Shown here: positions 1 to 12,478 of the stretch, piece after piece
Position numbering within the stretch: the stretch's first letter is position 1
Layout of the letters: every line of letters begins with the position of its first letter
Assembly (NCBI RefSeq): GCF_037126465.1
Contig: NC_088210.1
Location: 25,135,511 to 25,199,510, forward strand
Direction of reading: 5' to 3'
DNA length: 64,000 nucleotides
Source: Ornithodoros turicata
Taxonomy: Eukaryota; Arthropoda; Arachnida; Ixodida; Argasidae
Position numbers and translations under genes: made by a program
Notes under the pieces: generated by a model
What the model was told of the DNA's origin: nothing
Databases searched by the model: none
Seen by the model: the letters and a program-made list of their open reading frames with translations, nothing else

Positions 1-305
1 CACTAGAGCATCATCGACGGGTCGCGCGCCATCTATACGCATGTCAATGCGGGTATCCAAAAGAAGAACCGAAAGAGCCAATCAGCGAAACGCTATGAGG
101 AATCGAAACGAAACGACGAAACCACGTGACCGAAACATGTAAACAGATATCGTGGAAGACACTGCATCACTGCATGATCGCACGTGTATTTATTTAGTTT
201 ACCTGTGTTTCACGCCGGCATCTTTCCCGGTGTACCTTTGATACCGTTATTCTGGTGCAGTGGGGCCTTATAAATTGTGCAGGCAGCACAAACCACTGCT
301 CATTG
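1..305 (+). promoter_or_regulatory. TTI1 upstream region with two E-boxes
   Basis: This is the sequence before the TTI1 start codon. Two perfect CACGTG palindromes are visible, at 123-128 and 181-186. CACGTG is the binding core of bHLH factors of the USF, Myc and MITF type, so these are plausible promoter elements. No clear TATA box was seen, and the transcription start cannot be fixed from sequence alone. Confidence 0.35.
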
Positions 306-3300
306 ATGGAGTTATTCAAACCAATCTGCATTAATATGATTCATGAACAGTCGGTTTCGCATGTAAGCGCTATTCGAAAAGTAGTAAACGCTACGCCGGC
401 TGAAACGATTCAGGATTTGCAAGAGTACATAATTGTGCCATTGTGCCTGGTTTTCAAAAAAGGAGAAAGGTGTGGGAAAATCGTCTTGGGAGCCACATAT
501 AGAAATTGAGTGTTCAAAGCACTGTTTTTTTTTTTCCCTTTCAGATCTGAGGCGCTCCTAATTGAAACCCTTGAATGCCTGAGTGATGTCTTCAAAAAAT
601 CTGAAATCAGGAGCTGGAATGTTTTTTCCGACCTCTTTCTTCGGATGCTTGCCACAGTTAGCACAGTCACAGACAAATTAGAAGGTATTCCACAAACCAT
701 TAATGTATGCACCTCATACGACCCTACGAAGCAGAGCAAGCCAGGTGATTGAAACTATTGTATCTCCTTTTAGTGGCATCCATAAGTGAAGAGGTCAAGC
801 TGTCGTTCATCAGTAGTCTGAACACCCTCATGAAAAGTGCATCGAAGAGGTTAGTCCACAACGGTCTAAGAAAGCAGGACCACAGCTGAGTGACAGGGAC
901 AGTCATGCAGCACTACTCAGTTGGAACCGATGGGATGCAGTTGTTAAAACTGCAACCCTTCGAAGTTTCGACAAGTTCCTGACATTTCATGGCCACGTAT
1001 TTGTTGGCTTTCTTTTTGTACCTTGTTACTACATTGTGCATGGAGGAACAAGAAACTGACAAAAAATAAAAATAAAAAATAAGTGGGGGCACATTCAAAA
1101 TGACTTTGACCAGGCACACCAGACAGTTACACAGGACACCATTGTGCATTCTTTTTCCTTTATTAATTGCCATGGGTAGAGTTCACAATGTGCTGCTGTA
1201 ACACTATTTGATAGGTCTGATCCACGAAGATGAAGACGTGGTCCTTGTCTCGTCGTGACTTTCAGATGTGAATACTCTGCACTTTTACCATGGTTGTTTT
1301 TGTCCACATAGGTTCATAGTTGTGATTAATTACTGCTCCTTTACTGCACATAAGGATATGTTGCTTTCGAACAGATGAACAAGTACCATACTGTTGAAAA
1401 GAAATGATACTGCTCATGCATGTTAATATGGCACTAGCGCAGACGAAGAGCAAATTTTATTTCAACATACTTGCTGCGCACTAGCTAGCACTTATAAGCG
1501 ATTAGACTATAATATTACACATATGTTGAAAATTGTCAAAGATTCTCTTGACTGTGTCCTAACGTTTTTCAGCATCAGGAAACAAATGCTGAGCACAGAT
1601 TTCCGATTATGCTTGAGCCATGCTGTCACTGTCTTGTTAGCACTCGCACAAGAAAGGAGTCGGGTACTACAGATTACGGCTATGCAGTGTTTGCTCACAA
1701 TGGTCTACAACGAAGACCGAGGTACCACCGTGGGAAGCCCATACTTCTGAACTATCTTATCAGACAAACATTTTCTTCCTGCAGATGACCCACAAAAAGA
1801 AGATCTGGATTTTCATGTAGGAAATGCCATTGCAGGATTTTTTCCTGGAATTTCAATTGCACTTACGCGAGTCATTCTCGGCAGCATTAATCGTAGTCAG
1901 GTGAGGCATGTGATTATACTGGTGCTGCATACGATGTTCAGGTGCAGTAAAAGTTTCAAGTCTAGGACAACCCTTTCAAATGTCTAGACAAACTACGGAA
2001 TGTCTGTTTCAGATTACATGCTGTCGGAACCTGATGCTGTGTTTGATGGCAGTAAAATCGTATATGCTCAACTCTATACATATGCGTCTTTTTAGGAAGT
2101 CCTTTCTACTGCTTTGAACTTGTGGACGCACGTTATCATAGCGGTGTTAAGTGATGCGAGTCTGGAATGCTGCAAAAAGTTGACGGGAACAGAAATACCA
2201 GGTACGTCTTTTGTGATGTACAACATACCACTTTTTTTGAAGGAACCATGAAAAGATCCTCGCAAACTCTTTAATACGTTCCTGGGCACCAATACATTCA
2301 CCATGAAGTATGAAGTGAACATTAGTTAGAATAATCAAGATAATAATTTATAACCATGGCCAGAAGTGGCGACTGCTGCAACACGTCCACTCCCGACATG
2401 GCAAAGAAACTTGAAGTGATGTCAGAAGCAGACGACCTTCCCCACTGGCGGACTGGCTTGTAAGGGCAGCCACACGCCGCAACTTTTGTGTGCCGGTTGT
2501 GCCCTTGTGGAATGCAATATGAAAAAAATTTGCTAGAATCTAAATATCTAATTTTTCTAAAATCTTCAATTCTCTTGTGGTTCCTTTAACGTATGTTGAA
2601 ATATGGCACATAATTATGATATCCAGAATGAAGAAATTGATGCATTCTGCGAATTCTCAGTGATGGGAGAATATGGTCGTCGTTGTTTGCTAGAGTTGCC
2701 TCCACTACGCCTCTGAAAAATACCTCGTGCCACGTGGTACTTCTTGTACTTTGCAGGCTGTCTTTCGCAACTGTAGAAAAAGCCACACTTACCGTGTATT
2801 CACACGATTGACATCCCCAGGGAATGTTCTGGTGGAAGAAAAATCAAAAATTGCTCACGGGGCGGACGTTCCACTGCAACTTACGTTGAGCATTCACACG
2901 GAGCCAGAATATCGGGAGTGGCGTACCGCACACGTAGCAGACGACACCATCGGCACTGCCGTCTGCTACGAAATACCTTGTAGTTGAGTCGCATGATATT
3001 CGCCATGGTTTAGAAGAGCATGCCATGGTGCCATGGTGCCATGGTGCCATGGTTTAGAAGAGCACAAAAAGACATGGTGTTTTGTGCTCGTGCTTGCACG
3101 GCCGCAGAAATATATAACGTTTTGTGCATCTTCCGCTGGAGTGTTGTAGGGTATATCGCTCGTGTGAATACATGGAAAGTTCACAAAACCCTACAAACTA
3201 GGACACACGACCGCTAACTGCATTTGGTTGGTTTCATTCACATAGAGCGCTCCGTCTTCAGTAACATCTCGATGCATGTAGTTGGGGTTGTTGTTGGGGC

Positions 3301-6300
3301 ACCCTGTGCATATACACATACTTGTACATGTTTGCATTTGTCGTTTCTTTAGATGCACATTCCAAGGTTCCTCAAATCCATAGGAATTACGAGTGGGCTA
3401 GTTCTACAGGAGAAAAGCTTCTTATCCTCATAAGACGAGTGCAGTCTTCACTGGTAGACACCCAGCCGTTGGTGAAAGTAAAGTCTGTTGAATGGGCACA
3501 AGAGATCCTTCTGAACTGCGGCAAGTAAGTTTGAGCGAGTCAACTTTCCAGTGCAAACAAGGGGCGTCGGAATGTGGGGGCGACTTCCTCCGCCTTGATC
3601 TCAGCCTGTGGGGACCCCCCGCCCTTCCCTGAGCGTTTGTGCCAGGAAGGAAGGGGTGGCGTCGTGCCCCAGCTGCCCCCTAGGGCACACTAAAAAAACT
3701 CACCGCATATGGGTGCAAGCATGCACTTTTGCAAGTAGAACAAGACTTTAGCACAGGTTTACTTATATGTGGCAGCAGATTTGTTGGGAAATCCATCCCA
3801 TTTAGTTGAGTTTACTGAAAATAAGTATGGCATTTCTCGTATGAACATGCTGTTTTGTTTTCTTTCTTTTTTTCAACAGATCTCTTCATCTCCTCATTCC
3901 ACCACTCCTTGATGTGATCCTAGTGTCCAGTGCGGATGACGATGAATTAGTCGCTACAGCAGGACGCTCTGCTTTGACCAAGATCTCGCCACATTTTTCT
4001 CGAGATAGCTGTTCTCTGGCAGAGACTTTAGAAGGAGAATTTTGTAAATTGCTTGTCAGATTTCCATCTGCTGTGAATGCCGGAAGTGAGTGCTTATTTT
4101 GTTACTATGGATAGCCTTCTAACTAACAAACCTATTGCTAACAAACAAACAAGTTGATGCATGTGATATGATAGCTGTAATGAAATATTACGTGATACAG
4201 AGCTTTCTTTTCCTGCCAGCTGACAGTGAATTGCGTGCTCTCGTGAAACTGGTATCGGGATACCTTATGATGCTGCGTGAGTAAAAGAAGGTTTAATAAT
4301 GTTAATTTTAATTTAATTTAATTTTTAATTTTAATAAATTCATAATGAGTTGTTCCTGTAACTATAATGACGCAAATAAACCGCTCTTTTCTCAGGTGGA
4401 AACATCAACAGGATACTGATGTCGCCATTGGCCTGTCAAAGGCTCATGAATGCACTGTTTCACCTTACCGAGTTCGAAACTGCAGCTATCACCATACTTG
4501 CCCAAGGAACCGTGTGTGCAGGTTGGGATCTTGAATCTGTTCTGATGATTTAAAGTTACGTTAGTTAAACGACTTCGTTAGAAAATACATTTAGGATGTT
4601 GTCTTATTCTGTGTTTCAGACACAATCACAAGCACAGAAGCATTGCCACAAGGTTACTACAGACAGTTCAAGCATTTTACAGACCCCACTATTTTCGAAG
4701 AGTTGAAGAAAGTATGTCGATACCTAGGACAGTATGGTGAGACTGTGTTTTGCCCACTATGACTATGCATTTCCTTTTCAAGTTCTTCCAGTATATTTCT
4801 GGGGAAATGTGAGGAGTGAAGGGGCATGGGTGAGATTAACCACTCAAAGGCACTTTTAATTCCTCATTTATTGTTGACAGTTTTCTGCACCACCGGGGTG
4901 GGGCATGCACCGCTCCTTGCTTGTACCCGTGTAATTTTCATTGTTCAGGAAAACTGTGCATTTCTTTCTATGAACCTGTAAGGTCCTGCAGCACAGAATA
5001 TAGCCACATTTCAGAAAGCTCAACCCCCCCCCCACAGTCTAAAAGTATACAGTCATGGCATCACTATATAGCCCATCTGAGTATCAATAGCTTGCAATGT
5101 GCTCCATATGGCAGAGTGCATGCTGTGGTGAACAAAAAGGAAGTAATAGTCGCACAGCAGAATGGTTGATCTGTTTATACAGGTTGCACTGTCATGCAGC
5201 GCTGTGCACATGTAATGCAATGTGCTGTGGAAATTATATTGTCAGAAACTCTCCTCTGAGTACTCATGTTGCATGCTTCTGCGTTATAGCTGGAGCCTGA
5301 AGTTTTAGGGTTTAACCCGATTCTTTCCCGAATTTGCACCCCGAATTGAAGGTTGCCTCTTTAGGGTGAAACTCGATTTTTACCCGGCAAATTGCCCTCA
5401 CTGAGACATCTGTACGAATGCACACTAACTTGTTCAGCAGCAAATGTCGTTACATCACCATTTGTACCAAACCAGTACAGCTAGTTTGAGTAACTGAGCC
5501 CGATTTCTCCCTGATTTAGCGTACTGGAAGTTTTTCACCTGAATTTGCATGGATTTAGAGCACATGTTTATTTACCCGATTTTTGCCCCCCAAATTTAGA
5601 TAAAAATATAATTCCCCAAAACTTAGTTATAGCTATCAGTACAAGTTTTGTTCATCAGCTTGTTTCTGCCAGGTAACACTCTGTTGCTACTGGACCTACT
5701 GCACCAAAAGATGCAGGAATCTGGAGTTCACAGGAAGCAAGCTATTTTACTTCTGAATCTGATCCTGTTGGCCTCCACAAATGCAGAAAAGAATTACGAA
5801 GAATCATCAAGTAGCAGCAAGACAGATATTCATAATCACATCAGGTGAGAATATAAATATACCTAGGTTTTACGAGTGCAATTGCTCATCATCATGTAAG
5901 CTGCTACCGATTCTTGTCATTCTTACGACTTATATAACTTTTCATCTACAGGTCTCTCCTGGATTGTTACCTTTCACAAGAATTTTGGGAGGTTCCCCTG
6001 GAGGTTTCGATGGGTCACCATGATTGTGATGGCACAGACGATAATGCACATTTGCTGCACATCTCATCTGAGCAGTTTTCCATTGAATGCATAAACTCAA
6101 ACATTTTACAGATCTGCTTGCTTCTTGAAGGGGTATCAGTGTTCGCTTCAGTAAGTTCTTGTTGCTTATATAGCCGTACAAGAACCAATGCAGCACATAC
6201 TGTCAATACTACAAAAGAACTTAAGCAAAATTTAAAACTGTTCATGAGGTAGAAAGTTCATTTGATAGGGATACGTCAATTCAAAGGTGTTAAAATGTAG

Positions 6301-9300
6301 ATAATGTAGTACTATGAAGATTTTCTTGATGGAGACGTATTGTTTGCCATATTTAATGCAACAGAACATACAAAAAGAGAAGGAATGACAGCACTGTTAG
6401 AGATACTAGTCTACAACTCCATTCCTTGCTGGACCTCAGAGAGGGTGCAACAACCCTCTCCCCATGATGCAATACCCATGATGCAACTTCAAATGAAACG
6501 AAAGGCACTGTTGTAAAGGTAATTGGACAACCATCGAAAATTTAGTAAACGACAAGGCTGCTGCTTCTTTGCTGCAAATAATGCTGCTCCTAATACTACT
6601 ATAATATTGATACTACTAATAATGAAATATTTGATGTTGGCTTCTTTTCTCGATTTTATCCGGGATGTTATGCAAGGAGAGCATATCCACAATTTTTGTC
6701 CTCAAATGCCTTTTCTGTGTCACTTTGATCACTACTGCCGTTATTGCCTACAAGTCCCTAAGGGTTACTATTTTTTTACAGGTTTTAAAGCAGATGTTTC
6801 GACCACTGCTCCAGGTAACGCTCTGCCCTCTGCTGGAAAGAGCAGACAGTCATATTCACCTTGTGTCGCACACGGCATGCATGGCACTTCTCCGGGTGTC
6901 AGCCTCGTGCGACTATCTGTGAGAAACTTACCGTTTCATTTTATAGCTCATCAATTTGGCCTCTTTGTGTACACAGCATGGTACTCAGCATAAATACATT
7001 TGCAGGTCTATCCCAGGCATGATTCAAGACAACGTTGATTACATAACAAACGCACTAGTCTTCAAACTCAGGCACTTCAAATCAAATCCCAATGTCTCTC
7101 ACGTTGTGCAAGCCCTCGTGAAACATGCATCAAAGGATGCAATGGGGTTGATAGCAGATGTTGCTAATGAGGTACTGTGTTGCGTCCATCTGTCATGCAC
7201 AGATACGTCTAGTGTACAGATCCATCCATGATTCTATAGTGCCATGTGACAGTGCCACCTTGTTGTTGTGCCATTAAACAGCAAATTAGTCAATCAACCA
7301 ATCGGTGCCACCACCACACGATCGACAGAATTGTGTAGCCAGCACAGTAGTAATTGTGTTCCTTGTGAGTTTCGTTATATCTAGGTTCGACTGTATAATG
7401 GCAAAACAATTCGGAAAAACTATTTCACAAAACATTAAAAGGTTTTTCGATGAATTTAATAGTATGCAGCTCAACAATTTCACCAAAAACTCATCATCAA
7501 TGATGGCCTTATAAAGCTGCCACATTTTGACACGATGCTCAAAGATGTAGGCAATTTTTATTTTTGCCTTAATCAGCTGATGCCTCAAAGGATGTTGCTG
7601 TAATTCTTATGATGCTCCATCTGCAGGTGCTCAATGCCCTTGACTTCTGCTATGGCAAACATGCTCTCATATTGCTCAGAGTATTAGGCAGTACAGTGTT
7701 TGCAATATCAAGCTGGTTTCCAGCTACTACAAAGCAGGTATATTCATATCAAAATGCACTGAGTACATTTGTAACTGCATGCACTTTTCTATTAGGCAGC
7801 AACAACAGAAGAAAAGAAAGTGGTGTCATTTACTCAATTTGTTGAGGAGTTTCATCGGCACAAGGTAGCATCTCGAAGCATTGATGACTGCCATGAAGAG
7901 GAAAACATTAATTTAAATTTGGATGAGCCACGGGACGTCGAGCAAGCTGGTTGCGCGGAGGAAGAACAAAAGCCCGAGCTGCCGTGTCATGTGAAACTAT
8001 TGATTCAGGTGCTACAAACATCATCAAAAGGTATATTGCATATGATATGTTGTGTAAAACGTTTTTTGTCACGCAGATCATGAAGAGGTGTATTCATCTA
8101 CAGTCGAGTGCGGACCTCTGGCTACATACAACTGTTTATGAAATTATAAAATGTGGCATTCCACTCCTTTCAGATTACGAAGGCAAGTACATGGCACTCT
8201 CTTGGTGCAAATTTTTCTGTTTTCAATCTAATTTGTTTTGCAGACGAATTGTTGCCCATCGTTCATCAGCTGTGGAGTCCTCTGATCCACAGGTTCTCCG
8301 AGGATAACCTGCATTTATCATTTAAGGTAACTCGCCTGGCAAATACACGTCTACATACATACGTATACCAAAGCCACTGTGTTGTATAGTGCCTAATTTT
8401 TTATACTAATCAGTATTAATCATACCCATCTTGGAATATGCAACAATAATTTGTGGTAAAAGACAATCCCCACATTTTGTCTAATGTTTTGCATCTATTT
8501 TGTTTCTGACTGTAAAGCCAAGTTTTTTGACCCACTTATGATTCGGCCCAGTGCAGATCATTTAGGACTGCCCACAGGTACACATACTTATTTTGCATTT
8601 CATCTTCATAATACCTATTATATTATACCATAACAGTATGCAGGTTATGTGTCGTGCTTCTTCATGTACTGCCTCACTATGTGCACCAAATGGTGGAAGC
8701 GCATTTGCTTCCACCATTTGGTGCAGCACATAGTAAGGCAGATGTGACCTTTTGGAAGGCTAAAACCAAAATGACACACAACACAAATGCACGGTAGCCT
8801 AATTAGAGATGTAGATGGGCTCCTCAGTATTGCTTCGGATTTGCTATTTCTACTTTTCGTTTCTACAGTAGAGATGCAATCTTAGTCCCAAAAGGCAGCA
8901 TTGTTTTATATCAGCATGTGATTTGTGCTGAATCCTTCATTAAAAGTATACCCCAGTATTTTACCTCAAATCCTCGGTAAAATAAAACCCGAAGCAGTTT
9001 TGCCCTTAAAGTGTGGTTCCCGTGTGATTAGCATGCCAGCAATATTTCCCATTTAAAGGCTTTTGAAGCACTTCTGTCCCTTGTTGAAGCCAGTGGAAGT
9101 TTCATCAAACAAAGGACATTCAGGGACGTGTGGCCTAGGCTGGCACGATACCTAAGAAAGCAGCATGGCGTCAGGTATGAAAAGCAAAACTGAAAAACGC
9201 AGTTTTCAAACTTTCCACATGACCACTTCCTTTCTTTTCCAGTAATGGTAAGGGGAAACAGTATACCATTACTGTTGCATATAAGTACCAGCTGATACTG

Positions 9301-9789
9301 CTTCAACAGTTGGGACATCTTTTCTATAAAGTAAGTTAGCTTTTTTTTTTTTTTTTCTATATTTTCAGGTAATAAAAGTGCGCATATCTTTGTTTTCTGT
9401 CTCAGCTTCAAATATCCGAAGTGGATGTGGTAGATGTAGCCACTGTTGTTGTTTGCTACATGGAGTCCTCTCAGCCAGAAGAACTGCAGAAGGTGATAGT
9501 CAGTGATATGGTCCTCAGCAGCTGATAACAGTTCTCTGCAATCTCTCTCCTACAGGCATCTCTGAATTGCATGATACAGCTTTCACACTGCAGCCCAGAA
9601 GGTGTGTGGTACATCCTAATGAGGTCCTTCTATCAGTGCTCATCAGCCTGGTCGCCTGCGCCATCTCTCGTGAAAGTGTCGTTCCTACCAACGCTCGAGT
9701 GCTCAAATACGAATGCACGCTCACTCCTGAACCATATACAACAGCTAAATTTGAAAAATTCCAAGCATAAAGCTGTGTACTGCGGCTGA
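306..9789 (+). CDS. TTI1: TELO2-interacting protein 1 homologue (TTT complex), 23 coding exons
   Basis: TTI1 is the HEAT-repeat scaffold of the TELO2-TTI1-TTI2 complex, which works with HSP90 and R2TP to mature mTOR, ATM, ATR, DNA-PKcs and SMG1. Coding exons: 306-469, 545-684, 774-849, 1573-1721, 1785-1900, 2096-2201, 3353-3524, 3880-4085, 4220-4276, 4396-4521, 4620-4736, 5673-5844, 5952-6150, 6782-6918, 7006-7171, 7627-7737, 7796-8008, 8077-8182, 8244-8326, 9059-9174, 9243-9330, 9406-9492, 9556-9789. They join in frame to 1046 aa (human about 1089). Recognisable blocks are MELFKPICINMI at the N terminus, FFPGISIALTRVILG (exon 5), YYRQFKHFTDPTIFEEL (exon 11), VDYITNALVFKLRHF (exon 15) and IMKRCIHLQSS (exon 18). 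The intron after 8182 begins with GC; all the others begin with GT. I chose the ATG at 306 over an in-frame GTG at 255. The product is alpha-solenoid with no signal peptide or membrane segment. Confidence 0.94.
2795..3172 (+). mobile_element. TIR element, family A copy 1 (in TTI1 intron 6)
   Basis: The left end reads TGTATTCACACGATTGACAT and the right end, reverse-complemented, reads TGTATTCACACGAGCGATAT, so the ends form imperfect terminal inverted repeats of about 40 bp. The interior is shared with sequences at 49436-49690 and, inverted, at 57271-57583. It includes the block GTAGCAGACGACACC and a GAGTCGCA motif. A short CCATGGTG tandem repeat lies at about 3023-3052. No coding capacity and no clear target-site duplication were seen, so the superfamily is unresolved. 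Confidence 0.7.
5292..5625. mobile_element. Non-autonomous element with 9-bp flanking repeat (in TTI1 intron 11)
   Basis: The 334-bp segment is flanked by the exact direct repeat GTTATAGCT at 5283-5291 and 5626-5634. The ends are weakly inverted (AAGTTTTAGGG against AAGTTTTGGGG). The body is rich in the recurring words ACCCGATT, CCCGAATTT and TTTACCCG, which also occur at 10135-10361, 22830-22930 and 29265-29570. It looks like an internally deleted DNA transposon, probably hAT-like. The 9-bp repeat could be an 8-bp duplication plus a chance base. Confidence 0.6.
8183..8243 (+). other. GC-AG intron of TTI1
   Basis: This 61-bp intron starts with GCAAGT after exon sequence GAAG and ends TTTTGCAG. 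Only the GC donor gives the phase (1) required by the next exon, which continues the conserved ELLPIVHQLW block. GC-AG introns are a known minor class and usually have an otherwise strong donor, as here. Confidence 0.85.
8669..8741. repeat. Hairpin inverted repeat in TTI1 intron 19
   Basis: The two arms, CTGCCTCACTATGTGC followed by ACCAAATGGTGGAAGC and their complements, pair over about 33 bp around a 6-base loop (GCATTT). It is probably a small foldback transposon relic. It would form a strong stem in the pre-mRNA. Confidence 0.7.
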
Positions 9790-9866
9790 AACAGGAAAGG
9801 TTTCGCAGTGGACAGACTCGTGTTGCACGAAAGCTCAGGAGAAAAATGTAGTGACGTGACTGTGTT

Positions 9867-9872
9867 AATAAA
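9867..9872 (+). terminator. Poly(A) signal of TTI1
   Basis: A canonical AATAAA lies 78 bases after the TTI1 stop codon, in the sequence GTTAATAAATGG. Confidence 0.75.
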
Positions 9873-10134
9873 TGGAAATCAAACTGCAAAAGTAAACATC
9901 AAAATTGTTGCCTTTTCACTTGTGCTGGCTTCTAGAGTAGGAGTTTAAATGCAGTGTGCTACAGATTAGTTCCAACTTGGGAGGGCCACTGAGTGTTGTC
10001 TGTTTGAGGTTGTCCTTGTACAAGAGGCACATAATTTTTGTTGTGAAATACTACTGTGTGTGAGTACCTTCTTTTTCTTAACCAGTTCATTTATGAACTG
10101 CTCTCAAGTTTTGGAATACTGCAAACCGTATACA

Positions 10135-10779
10135 TAGGGCCCTGTATTTTCGGGTTTTCTGCTTTTTGAAAAACCGGGTGATATCGGGTGGAAAAGCGTA
10201 TTTTCGGGTCAAAACTAAAAAGATAGTGCTTCTCACATTTTAGATTATCACAAGATAGGGGGACAGCTATGCTCAGTGCACAGTGCTTAGCATTGGGCAG
10301 ATCCCCTATTGGAGGCTGAATTGGCACATTGCCAAGATAGTTTTCAGGTTTTACCCTAAAACAGGGGTTCTCAAACTCTGTGGACCCAGGGAACCCCCGT
10401 ACATTTGCGGGCAAACTGGAGGAACCCCCGCACTCATTCACACATACATACACAATGAAGAAGAACACACAATAGAATTTTTGCATTGTTAAGCAAGAAA
10501 ACTTGAAAGTTTTGCAAACACAACTATTTTTGGGGAACCAACGCATGCAGTGTGGCTGTAAAGTTGGCTTCCCGCAATGCACCCATGCGTTAGGCGAAGT
10601 CTGCTCTACAGGCGGAGCAACCGCAAAAGTAATTCGAAAAATTCGAATAATTTTCGAATCTTTGTACAGGACTTGTGGTATCACCTTGCTGCCCGCGGAA
10701 CCCCAGGCGGGGCTTCGCGGAACCCCCGTGCTCCGCGGAACCCAGTTTGAGAACCCCTGCCCTAAAACACAGTGCCCTA
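10135..10779. mobile_element. hAT-like relic hosting a second transposon
   Basis: The ends are inverted: TAGGGCCCTGTATTTT at left and TAGGGCACTGTGTTTT from the reverse complement of the right end. They are flanked by CGTATACA (10127-10134) and TGTATACA (10780-10787), an 8-bp target duplication with one mismatch. Taking out the inner element at 10362-10759 and its target copy leaves an original length of about 239 bp. Its interior is related to 29265-29570. Confidence 0.65.
10362..10759. mobile_element. Non-autonomous hAT element, 398 bp, nested
   Basis: A perfect 16-bp terminal inverted repeat, CAGGGGTTCTCAAACT, is present at both ends. The element is flanked by an exact 8-bp target duplication, CCCTAAAA, at 10354-10361 and 10760-10767. 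The end sequence closely resembles hAT/Charlie-type termini (CAGNGGTTCTCAAACT). The interior lacks a transposase frame. A second inverted motif, GCGGAACCCCCGTGCTCCGC, lies near the right end. Confidence 0.9.
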
Positions 10780-12254
10780 TGTATACACCATGTGCAGCCC
10801 AGTCTTGAGAACCTTCTCTAAAAAAAATGAACACAATATAGGGAAATTTTATTTTATTGCAACTGCACATGTTTTAGAAACTTTATACCTGTACAAAGTC
10901 TAATGCCACCAGTCAAAAAGGCTTCCAAAAGTGTTGCTTCCTATTTAAACCATAGCTCCTCTGAGGAGAAACAAGCATCTGCCAGCAGCTCCAATCAATC
11001 CACGTTCAACGTGTATATAAATCCAAATTCATGCCAAAAAGGGGGAAAGAAAGCCCCGTCCAAACAACATAGAAAAAAAAAAGTGAAACAGAGCTGCTCG
11101 AACATCACAGAGGGGGCAGAAAAAGAAAAGGGGGGCCACAACTTTGGCAAAGATTAACCAAACAAATATTGGCATGGTGGCAACTTTTTTTTTTTTTTGC
11201 CCTGATAATTTTCAGATCTTTCACAGGACATGAGCATGGTGTTTTGGTGGGGGGTGCCGTATTTTGCGGATGTTCACAAAAACATGTGCACGTCAGATGT
11301 TAGCGCGACAGAAACTGCAGCAGAGGCGTTGCGGACACACTTCCTCTTTCTTTAGTAGACACAAAAAACAAACTGCGGCTGGTGTTAGCAAGTGTACCCT
11401 AAGGCTCGGATGACAAAAATGGACTCCCGTTCTTTCCACTTCTCTTTTTTGCTCTCTCTCTCTCTATGCTTTTAGTTGACTAAACACACACAAAGATGTC
11501 ACGTGTTTTCATATTTCTGGTTTGCCTCATGTTTTTTGCACGTTCCTTGGGTGGTGGGAGGGGGAAGTGTAGCTCGCAATTTTCAAAATCCTCAATCCAA
11601 GCTCCTGGCTCAAGCAGACACAGTGCCCTCTAGAGGTGAGGACTCTGGGGACGTCACAGGGGCTGCATCGTTGCTGCTTGACTCATTCGAGGCAGCAGGC
11701 TGCAAAACATAGTTCATGTACATTGGTGGAGGGGGAGCTATGCGGGAAAATACGAGAGAGAAGGTGCAGCAAAACCTCAAGTCAACAACATCCTCGCTTT
11801 TAAATTTTCAACAAATTATACACAAAAACGAAATTCAAGGAATGGGTGCCGCCATTAGTGCTGCCACCCCGTGGTAGTCACAGGAACTGTGCACGTGTGG
11901 ACTGCTTTTTGCTACTCAGATGTCTACCGGACGGCTAGTTATATGGAATGTTACATTATCGTCTACTAAATTGTCTACACTAAATGCGGCGGCCACCAGT
12001 ATTCATCCCAATGAGAAGAGTAATTTTAGCAGTCCACCGCTGTTGTGTCGTCGCTGGGAATGAGGCTAAGGAGTGCACGGAGACTGGTGGTGGTTTGAGG
12101 GTAATGCGACAAGGTCTATACAGAACTGGGTTATCTGATAAGTAGAGCACAGATTTTCATGCTACTGAAAGTTTTTTTCTCGATATGGTTTTTGTATCTG
12201 GACGATGAAAGAACACTCGATTTTGGTTTGGGATCGATCAGAAGGGTTCTATGG

Positions 12255-12478
12255 TAGACCACTGCACAGGCCGCATTCTTATGCCCTGGCCCGATCACTC
12301 CATACCTGGCCCGGCACAGCGTAGCAAGCTGTAAAAGTTGACCGTGGCTAACTAGCAATCAGGTAACACAAGGTCGAGTCTGACCTAGGCCTGGCAATGT
12401 ATGGGCCCATAATGGTCAAACCCAAGCCCAGCTCAGGCCAGCAAAAAGAAGGCAATACCTGGCCCGGCCAGGGCTCTA
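12255..12478 (-). mobile_element. Short hAT-like element, 224 bp (family D)
   Basis: It starts TAGACCACTGCACAGG and ends in the complement of TAGAGCCCTGGCCGGG. It is flanked by the exact 8-bp repeat TTCTATGG at 12247-12254 and 12479-12486. The interior is rich in CTGGCCCGGC and is homologous, in the opposite orientation, to 21419-21575. No coding capacity. Confidence 0.75.

Noticed and set aside
255..305. Upstream extension of TTI1 from a GTG at 255
   Set aside because: There is no ATG in the extension, and the ATG at 306 starts the conserved ELFKP block directly, as expected for the family.
10903..11157. 84-codon frame rich in Ser, Lys and Gln
   Set aside because: Low complexity, no recognisable domain, and it lies next to transposon relics and possible 3' untranslated sequence of the Y-box gene.
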